In this document: one piece after another, positions 17,357 to 22,896 of the stretch
How the letters are laid out: each line of letters opens with the position of its first letter
How positions within the stretch are numbered: position 1 is the stretch's first letter
NCBI GenBank assembly: GCA_039180525.1
Contig: JBCDDF010000048.1
Coordinates: 1 to 22,896, forward strand
Length of the DNA stretch: 22,896 bases
Source of the DNA: Halovulum sp039180525
GTDB lineage: Bacteria > Pseudomonadota > Alphaproteobacteria > Rhodobacterales > Rhodobacteraceae
Reading direction: 5' to 3'
Made by a program: the position numbers and the translations under genes
The notes under the pieces: model-generated
Seen by the model: the letters and a program-made list of their open reading frames with translations, nothing else
What the model was told of the DNA's origin: nothing
Databases searched by the model: none

Positions 17357-17382
17357 TTTCGCGCCCTAGACACGGCGCGAAA
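17357..17382 (+). other. Intra-operon hairpin between RTX gene and exporter genes
   Basis: TTTCGCGCC and GGCGCGAAA form a perfect 9-bp stem with an 8-nt loop, centred in the 70 nt between the RTX stop and the first ABC gene. No T-tract follows, so it is more likely an mRNA processing/stability or partial attenuation element than a full terminator. It would allow different amounts of substrate and exporter from one transcript. Confidence 0.6.
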
Positions 17383-17400
17383 CCATGCGAGGCGGGGCTT

Positions 17401-19053
17401 ATGCGACTTATCGAGGATCTTCGCGCGTTGCGCCGATCGCCCGATATTGTCGTGGCCTCGCTGACGGTGAACACGCTGGGCCTGATGTTGCCGCTGGTAA
17501 TGATCCAGCTCTATGACCGCGTGATCCCAAATGCGGGGTATGAGACGCTGGCGGTGCTGGGCCTGGCGCTGGGCGCGGCGATCCTGTGCGACGCGGCCCT
17601 GCGACTGGCCCGCGGGGTGATCCTGTCCCGCGCCGGCGCCCGGTTCGAACGCGGCGCCTATCACGCCGCGATAAGCAATCTGCTCGGGGACCCGGGCCTG
17701 CGCGCGGACACGGCGCCCGGCGCACTCTTCAACGAACTCGGCCAGATCGAGCGTGTGCGGGGCTTTCACACCGGCGACACCGGCACCGCGCTGTTGGACC
17801 TGCCGTTCATCTTTCTGTTCCTCGGCGTGATGATCGCGATCTCGCCGGTTCTGGGCGGCACGGTTCTGACCCTCGTCGCCGCGGCGTTCCTGGCAGTGCG
17901 GGTCGCGCGCAACCGAATCACCGCGCTCTCGAACGACCGGTTGGAGCGCGACGGCCGACGCCAGTCTTTCCTGATGGAGACGCTGGGCGGGATCGAGGTC
18001 ATCAAGGCGTTGGGGGCAGAGGATTTCATGGCCCGCCGTTACGAACGGCTGATGACCGGCAGTGCGGCGACCAGCGCGCAACTGGCGACACAGGTGCAAC
18101 GGGCCCAAGGTCTGGCGGGTGCTGCCGGCCTGCTTGCCCCGGTCGCGGCCGCGGGGGTCGGTGCGGTATTGGTCATCAACGGGCAACTGAGCATCGGCGC
18201 GCTTGCCGCCGCGGTGCTTCTGACCGGGCGCATCGTTCAGCCGGCGCTGCGGGTGGAGATGCTGCTGGCCGGCGAAGATGACATTCGCGGTCACGAGGCG
18301 ACGGTGACGAAACTGTTGAGCGTGCCGGCGCGAACGGTTGCGCCGAACGCCTTGCCGCCCATCGATCAGGTGACGGCGCACGGCGACCCGAACGGCGGCC
18401 CGGCGGCGGATACCGAATTCACGCTCCGCCGCGGCGATTGCCTGCTGGTCACCGGCGCGGATGGGCGCGCCGTCACGCACGCCATGGCTGCGCTCGCGGG
18501 TAAGCGCGCCCATGGCACGCTGCGCATGGATATCCAGGGGCGGGCGATGGAAACCTATCCTGGCGTGGATCTCGATCGCCGGATCAGCCTGATCTCGGGC
18601 GAGTACAGGCCGCTGACCGGCACGCTTCTGGAAAACCTGACCCGTTTCCGGCCCGATCTCTACCGAGAGCGGGCACTGGCGCTTTGCCTGGACCTGGGCA
18701 TCGACCAGTATATCGCGCAGCATCCGGCGGGGTTGGCGCAAAAGCTGATTGGGGAAACCCGTGACGAGATCCCGCGCGATGTCGCCGACGCGCTGGCGAT
18801 CATCTCTGCGCTGGTCACGGAACCGGATGTCATCGTCTTCGACGAAGCCGCAACCAGTTTCGATCCCAGGATTTTGGCGGCCTTGGCCGCGCACTTGCGC
18901 GAAATCCGCCGGCAGCGGATCCTGTTTCTGGCCAGCGCGCGACCCGACTACGCCGCCCTGGCGACGGCGCATGCGACCGTGTCGGACGGATGTTTGCGCC
19001 GCGCCCAGGCAACGGTCGCCGGCTTTGCGCGGGCAGCGGAGGTGGGGCGATGA
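17401..19053 (+). CDS. Type I secretion ABC half-exporter with degenerate nucleotide-binding domain
   Basis: The 550-residue protein has an N-terminal six-helix exporter membrane domain (about 1-310, starting SLTVNTLGLMLPLVMIQLYD as in PrtD/HlyB relatives) and a C-terminal ATPase domain. That domain is badly degraded: the Walker A position reads GADGRAVT (352-359) without the GK[ST] core, the Q-loop position reads ISGEYRPLTG without Gln, and the LSGGQ position reads IPRDV (457-461). Walker B VIVFDEAA (477-484, Glu482) is intact. The H-loop His is replaced by Ser512 (LFLASARPDY). There is no peptidase-like N-terminal domain. A GA-rich stretch (GAGGCGGGG) precedes the ATG. The stop overlaps the next gene as ATGA. 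It probably forms a heterodimer with that neighbour in the inner membrane. Confidence 0.88.
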   Translation: MRLIEDLRALRRSPDIVVASLTVNTLGLMLPLVMIQLYDRVIPNAGYETLAVLGLALGAAILCDAALRLARGVILSRAGARFERGAYHAAISNLLGDPGLRADTAPGALFNELGQIERVRGFHTGDTGTALLDLPFIFLFLGVMIAISPVLGGTVLTLVAAAFLAVRVARNRITALSNDRLERDGRRQSFLMETLGGIEVIKALGAEDFMARRYERLMTGSAATSAQLATQVQRAQGLAGAAGLLAPVAAAGVGAVLVINGQLSIGALAAAVLLTGRIVQPALRVEMLLAGEDDIRGHEATVTKLLSVPARTVAPNALPPIDQVTAHGDPNGGPAADTEFTLRRGDCLLVTGADGRAVTHAMAALAGKRAHGTLRMDIQGRAMETYPGVDLDRRISLISGEYRPLTGTLLENLTRFRPDLYRERALALCLDLGIDQYIAQHPAGLAQKLIGETRDEIPRDVADALAIISALVTEPDVIVFDEAATSFDPRILAALAAHLREIRRQRILFLASARPDYAALATAHATVSDGCLRRAQATVAGFARAAEVGR

Positions 19054-21254
19054 GCGCACCTCTGCGGCTGACCGACCCGATTGCCGCGGCCGAACCAACG
19101 CCCGCCACCGGCGACGCATCGACGTCCCCCGGTGGCCTTGCCAGCGCTGACCGGCGCGCATTCCAATTCGACAATATCGTCGAAGGGCTGCAATCTGGGC
19201 GGTTCGGCGGGGTGAAGCTGTCGGGCAGCGTTCCGGCCGCACTTGTGGCCCTGCTGGATCGGTTGGACTGGGAGCCGAGCGTTCGTGCCTTCGCCGGCGC
19301 GATGCCCCATATCCCCGATCGTTTCGATGCGGCAAAGATCGCGGCGGTGTTCGAACGCCTGGGCTTCGCAGCCAAGCGCCGGCGGGTAAGGGGGCGCGAC
19401 TTGGCGGCGCTGAACGGGCGCGCGCTGGCCATGCTGCCGGCAGCGCGTGCGCGTTTGATCGAACGCGACGAATTCGGTGCGGTCGAGTTGGAAGATCCGG
19501 TCACGGGTGAGCGGCTGCCGGTCGGCCTCGGCACTATCTATGATGTGGTCGAGGTCACGCGGGCAGAAGCGGCTCCGCTGGGGCCCCGCGACAGTTGGGT
19601 GGCAAGCGTCGGTCGACGGTTCACCAACGAGATCTGGTTTCTCGCCGGTCTGATCTTTCTATCGAACACGCTGGTGGTCGCCAGCAGCCTGTGGATCATG
19701 GCGGTGTTTGATAAGGCCATCCCGGCCCAGGCGTTGAATACGCTGGCGATGTTCGCGGTGGGACTGGTCGGACTGCTTGTGGTCGATCTGTTCCTGCGCC
19801 GCCTGCGCATGCGGCTGGTGGCGCGGATCTCGGGCCGGCTGGAATACCTGCTGGGCACGGCGATGTTCTCAAAACTGATGGCATTTCCGACCGCCATGAT
19901 TACCGCGGCCCCGATCAGCAACCAGATCAGCCGGCTCAAACAGTTCGAAACCGTGCGCGACTTTTTCGGCAGCACCGTTGTCGCGATCCTGCTGGAAATC
20001 CCGTTTCTCATCTTCTTGATCGGCGTCATTGCGCTGTTCAGCCCGGCACTCGCGGGCATCGCGCTGGCATTTCTGATCGGATTTGCCGCACTGGTGGGTC
20101 TTGTCTTTCCGCAAATCACCCGTGCCAGCGGCGCGCTGTCGCGCCATCGCGGCGAACACCAGCGGCTCATTCTCGAAACCCGGGCACGTCGCGATCAGAT
20201 CGCCGCGATGGGCCTGTCGGAGACCTGGTCGGCGCGGGTCGCCAAGGCAACCGCCCGCGCCGTGGACGCCCGGCTGGAGATGGAGCGATACAATCGGCTT
20301 TTATCGGTCATCACGACCGCGGCACCGCCACTATCGGGTGGCGTTATCCTGCTTTGGGGTGCGGCCATGGTCATCCAAGGCGATCTGAGCGGCGGGCAAC
20401 TGGTGGCCGTTACCATCCTGGTCTGGCGGTTTCTTGCGCCGGTCCAGCACGCGATCCTCGCCGCGATGCGCCTGCCCGAGACGCTCGGCTTGTTTCGCCA
20501 GATCGACGCTGTGATGCGGCTCGATTCGGGCCCGCGGCCGGAAAACGCGACACTCATACGCCATCTGGATCCCAGCATCGCAGTCGAGAACCTGGTCGTG
20601 CGCTACGCCGGCGCGGCCTCGGCTTCGGTGGCTGGTGTGTCGTTGCAGATCGGTGCTGGGGAACTGATCGTGGTCAGCGGCGCCTCCGGCAGCGGCAAGA
20701 CAACGCTGCTGCGTGCCATTGCCGGGCAGTACGCCGCGCAGTCGGGATCCGTCCGCATTGGCGGCACCAATATTCAGCAGATCGCGGCCGCCGATCTGAC
20801 CGATCAGGTCGGCTATGTGTCCAAGCAGAACCTGGTCTTTCACGGCACGGTGGCGCAGAACCTGTTTCTTGCCGCGCCGGCCGCGCGGCCCGCGGATCTG
20901 CGCGCGGTCGCTGGAGAGCTGGGCATCCTTAAGGACATTCTCGCGCTGCCGGATGGCTTCGACACACGCCTGAACCACCTGGCCCAGACGGAGATCTCCA
21001 GCAGTCTGCGCATCATGATCGCAGCCAGCCAGGTGCTTTTGCGCGCACCCAAGGTGATCGTCATGGACGAGCCCTCCAGCCCGCTCGGCCAGTCTTACCA
21101 GGATCATCTGTCCGCTGCCCTGGAACGCCGCCGCGGCGAGGTGACTGTGGTCATTGCCAGCGAGGACACCTGCGTCCAGGCCCGGGCGGACCAACACATC
21201 GTCATGGCCGCTGGCCGTATCCAAGACATCCGTAAGAAACGGAGCGAAGCATGA
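19050..21254 (+). CDS. Type I secretion ABC half-exporter with N-terminal peptidase-like domain
   Basis: The 734-residue protein has a variable N-terminus; residues about 75-165 resemble the C39 peptidase-like fold of HlyB-type exporters but show no catalytic Cys/His pattern. The membrane domain spans about 185-480, and the ATPase domain is C-terminal. Walker A GASGSGKTT (544-552) and Walker B VIVMDEPSS (669-677, Glu674) are intact. The Q-loop reads GYVSKQNLVF with Lys in place of Gln, the signature reads ISSSL (649-653) instead of LSGGQ, and the H-loop His is Ser704 (VVIASEDT). GGAGG lies 7 nt before the ATG. The gene overlaps both neighbours as ATGA, indicating coupled translation. It is likely the ATP-binding partner of the preceding half-exporter and secretes the RTX protein. 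Confidence 0.88.
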   Translation: MSAPLRLTDPIAAAEPTPATGDASTSPGGLASADRRAFQFDNIVEGLQSGRFGGVKLSGSVPAALVALLDRLDWEPSVRAFAGAMPHIPDRFDAAKIAAVFERLGFAAKRRRVRGRDLAALNGRALAMLPAARARLIERDEFGAVELEDPVTGERLPVGLGTIYDVVEVTRAEAAPLGPRDSWVASVGRRFTNEIWFLAGLIFLSNTLVVASSLWIMAVFDKAIPAQALNTLAMFAVGLVGLLVVDLFLRRLRMRLVARISGRLEYLLGTAMFSKLMAFPTAMITAAPISNQISRLKQFETVRDFFGSTVVAILLEIPFLIFLIGVIALFSPALAGIALAFLIGFAALVGLVFPQITRASGALSRHRGEHQRLILETRARRDQIAAMGLSETWSARVAKATARAVDARLEMERYNRLLSVITTAAPPLSGGVILLWGAAMVIQGDLSGGQLVAVTILVWRFLAPVQHAILAAMRLPETLGLFRQIDAVMRLDSGPRPENATLIRHLDPSIAVENLVVRYAGAASASVAGVSLQIGAGELIVVSGASGSGKTTLLRAIAGQYAAQSGSVRIGGTNIQQIAAADLTDQVGYVSKQNLVFHGTVAQNLFLAAPAARPADLRAVAGELGILKDILALPDGFDTRLNHLAQTEISSSLRIMIAASQVLLRAPKVIVMDEPSSPLGQSYQDHLSAALERRRGEVTVVIASEDTCVQARADQHIVMAAGRIQDIRKKRSEA

Positions 21255-22525
21255 CCAAGACCTCCCCACCCGCCCCGGAAGACGTTCTGGACGAAGCGCC
21301 CATCGCAAGCGACGCCAAACGGCTGATCTGGGTGATTGTCGCGGCCGTGTGTGCGGCCGTGGCCTGGGCGGCGATCACTCCTGTCTATGAGGTGGTGTCC
21401 GGAACCGGACAGATCCGCCCGGACGGTTTCGTACAGCCCATCGAACACCTGGAGGGCGGTATCGTCGCGGAGGTATTCGTCGAAGAAGGCGCGCGCGTCG
21501 AGAAGGGCGCCCGACTAATGCGCTTGAGGTCCAACGATGTGGAGGCCGAGTTGAACAAGGTCCGGTCCGAGATGTCGTTGAGCGAAAGACAGATCGCCCG
21601 TGTCGAGACGCTCATTTCGGAATTTCGCGACTCGACCGGCACCACCAGCGATACGATCAAGGCGGAGTGGGACTACCGCTACGCGCAGATCGCCGTGTTT
21701 CGCTCTGATCGGGAGATCCTAAGCTCGGAGATCTCCGCGCTCGCGGCGCAGCGGCGCGGGATCGAACGGGAACTGGATCTTTTGTCCGTGCGCCGCACGC
21801 GACTGGATCAGTTGGCGCAGAACGAGTTGGTGACCGCCGACGAGATGCACGCGATTGCGTTGGACCAGGTTCGCTTGGAACGCGATCTGGAACGTGTCGA
21901 GAGCGAGCGTCTTGTGCGGGAGGCTTCTTTGGCGCGATCCCGCGCAAAGGAGGCCGAGGTTCTGGCCGGCTTGCGCCGTGATGCGGCGCTGGAACTCGAG
22001 GCGCTGCGCGAGCAGCATGCCGTACTGGAACAGACCGCGACGCAACTGTCCGACCGACTGTCGCGCACGCTCCTGGTCGCACCCGCCGCAGGTATTGTGC
22101 ACAACCTGACCGTCCGACATCCCGGCGAAGTGGTGGGACGGGGCGACCGGATCGCCGAGATCGTGCCCGTCGATGCGCGGCTTTTCGCGGATATCGAAGT
22201 ATCCGCCGACCGCATCAATGGCGTCAGCGAGGGGCGGGATGCGCGGTTGAAAATCCTCGCCCACGACTTCACGCGGTTCGGCGCGCTGGACGCGACGGTG
22301 GATCGTGTCTCGCCCACGTCGATCGCGCGTCAGGACGGCGCACAAGTGTTTCTGGTGAGCCTGTCCTTCGATGAAAAGGATCTGGAGCGGGCAACGGGGG
22401 GCGAGCGGCAGGTTTCGGTCGGCATGACGGTCAGCGCGGATATCCGAACCGATGACCGCACGGTGTTGGGATACCTGATGAAGCCGGTGCGGGTGATCGC
22501 CGACCGGGCAATGACGGAACTGTAG
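21251..22525 (+). CDS. HlyD/PrtE-type membrane fusion (periplasmic adaptor) protein
   Basis: The 424-residue protein bridges the ABC exporter and an outer-membrane TolC channel. There is a short cytoplasmic N-terminus, one membrane helix at about 25-42, and a lipoyl/barrel-sandwich half motif IEHLEGGIVAEVFVEEGARV (about 64-83). A long heptad-like alpha-helical hairpin follows (about 95-270, rich in Glu/Arg/Leu), then the second lipoyl half (LLVAPAAGIVHNLTVRHPGEVV). The C-terminal beta-barrel ends in SVGMTVSADIRTDDRTVLGYLMKPV, as in HlyD relatives. The start overlaps the stop of the exporter gene (ATGA). The TAG stop lies inside the first unit of a 16-bp tandem repeat. No TolC gene follows. 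Confidence 0.95.
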   Translation: MTKTSPPAPEDVLDEAPIASDAKRLIWVIVAAVCAAVAWAAITPVYEVVSGTGQIRPDGFVQPIEHLEGGIVAEVFVEEGARVEKGARLMRLRSNDVEAELNKVRSEMSLSERQIARVETLISEFRDSTGTTSDTIKAEWDYRYAQIAVFRSDREILSSEISALAAQRRGIERELDLLSVRRTRLDQLAQNELVTADEMHAIALDQVRLERDLERVESERLVREASLARSRAKEAEVLAGLRRDAALELEALREQHAVLEQTATQLSDRLSRTLLVAPAAGIVHNLTVRHPGEVVGRGDRIAEIVPVDARLFADIEVSADRINGVSEGRDARLKILAHDFTRFGALDATVDRVSPTSIARQDGAQVFLVSLSFDEKDLERATGGERQVSVGMTVSADIRTDDRTVLGYLMKPVRVIADRAMTEL

Positions 22526-22654
22526 AGTGACGGAACTGTAGAATGGCGGAACTGCTGACTGACGAGCCCACGGAATGGAGCAACCGCAGACTTACCAAGC
22601 TATAGAATGACCAAACTGTAGAACGAGCACACTGTGGAACTACGGAATCGTAGA
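22511..22654 (+). repeat. Degenerate 16-bp tandem repeat, nine in-phase units
   Basis: Units of consensus ATGACGGAACTGTAGA repeat nine times without a single indel. Units 1 and 2 differ by one base. Units 3-9 diverge but keep the phase, for example ATGACCAAACTGTAGA at 22607 and ACTACGGAATCGTAGA at 22639. Unit 1 supplies the last codons and the TAG stop of the HlyD-type gene. There are no spacers, so it is not a CRISPR array. Confidence 0.85.
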
Positions 22655-22669
22655 ACGCGGGCCAGTGCC

Positions 22670-22896
22670 TGGCATCACATGCCGCCGACACCTATCTGCC
22701 CAATCGGATCTCCCTAGGCTCAGGGCTCATAGCCAATAGATGACGGTTTCCGCGTGGGCGATGGCTGAGAGGAAGACCTTCGGGCAGCGGTCGTAGCGGG
22801 TTGCCACGCGTCGCCAGTCCTTCAGCCTGCCGAACATGATCTCGATCCTGTTGCGCCGTTTGTATCGGCGCTTGTCGTACTTGACGGTTTTCTTAC
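22670..22896 (-). mobile_element. IS5-family insertion sequence, 3' end (boundary approximate)
   Basis: The element contains the transposase 3' end. Its terminal inverted repeat should lie just beyond the stop codon, within about 22670-22726, but the partner end is outside the window so the exact border and target duplication cannot be read. It lies next to the 16-bp tandem repeat that ends the secretion locus. Confidence 0.6.
22727..22896 (-). CDS. IS5-family (IS427-like) transposase, C-terminal fragment
   Basis: The last 55 codons of a transposase enter from the right edge and stop at TGA (22729-22727). The sequence RRYKRRNRIEIMFGRLKDWR followed by RVATRYDRC, then AIAHAETVIYWL, is the conserved C-terminal region of IS5/IS427-type DDE transposases, including the Y-(2)-R-(3)-E-like block with the catalytic Glu (RNRIEIMFGRLK). 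The rest of the gene lies outside the window, so intactness is unknown. Confidence 0.88.
   Translation of the reverse strand, partial: KKTVKYDKRRYKRRNRIEIMFGRLKDWRRVATRYDRCPKVFLSAIAHAETVIYWL

Noticed and set aside
17357..17382. A full intrinsic terminator after the RTX gene
   Set aside because: The stem is strong but no T-tract follows, and the exporter genes 20 nt downstream have no obvious promoter of their own.
11124..17474. A minus-strand open frame of more than 2100 codons antisense to the RTX gene
   Set aside because: It mirrors the RTX codons: high GC3 and the GGxGxD repeats leave few stops on the opposite strand. The plus-strand product has clear domains; the antisense one has only low-complexity repeats.
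22511..22654. A CRISPR array
   Set aside because: The 16-bp units are directly contiguous with no spacers and are degenerate; no cas gene is present.

Overview
The window is about 22.9 kb of high-GC DNA. Codon usage, the tatA-tatB-tatC order, GC-rich palindromic repeats and the RTX/cadherin style of the giant gene suggest an alphaproteobacterium, most likely Rhodobacterales/Rhodobacteraceae. This is inference from gene content; there is no rRNA or marker gene to fix it.

Positions 1-3.1 kb, read on the minus strand, hold a tandem universal-stress protein with an apparent frameshift, prfC (release factor 3), and the 5' part of a His-rich periplasmic PCu(A)C-type metal chaperone with a Zur-like half-palindrome in its promoter. 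prfC is bracketed by two diverged copies of one dispersed repeat in inverted orientation. About 0.6 kb without a convincing gene follows.

Positions 3.7-9.2 kb, plus strand, hold a PEP-mutase/isocitrate-lyase-family enzyme, an SDR-fold protein that has lost the catalytic Tyr and Lys, a pair of GC-rich hairpins, an FbpC/PotA-type ABC ATPase with no permease next to it, and the Tat export cluster tatA-tatB-tatC followed at once by a DUF815 AAA+-like ATPase.

Positions 9.3-22.5 kb, plus strand, form a type I secretion locus. It encodes a 2667-residue acidic, modular RTX protein (six RTX blocks, five cadherin-like domains, a VCBS-like domain, two LamG-like domains and a beta-propeller-like stretch) followed by two adjacent ABC half-exporters and an HlyD-type adaptor. 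The transporter genes overlap by ATGA. The RTX gene is separated from them by 70 nt that hold a perfect 9-bp hairpin. No TolC gene is present in the window, so the outer-membrane channel must be elsewhere. The most unusual point is that the two exporters' nucleotide-binding domains are both strongly degenerate: only one Walker A survives, neither has an LSGGQ signature, and the H-loop His and Q-loop Gln are missing in both.

Positions 22.5-22.9 kb hold nine in-phase copies of a degenerate 16-bp tandem repeat, the first of which contains the hlyD-type stop codon. The 3' end of an IS5-family transposase gene follows and runs off the window. The secretion locus therefore ends at a repeat and mobile-element boundary.
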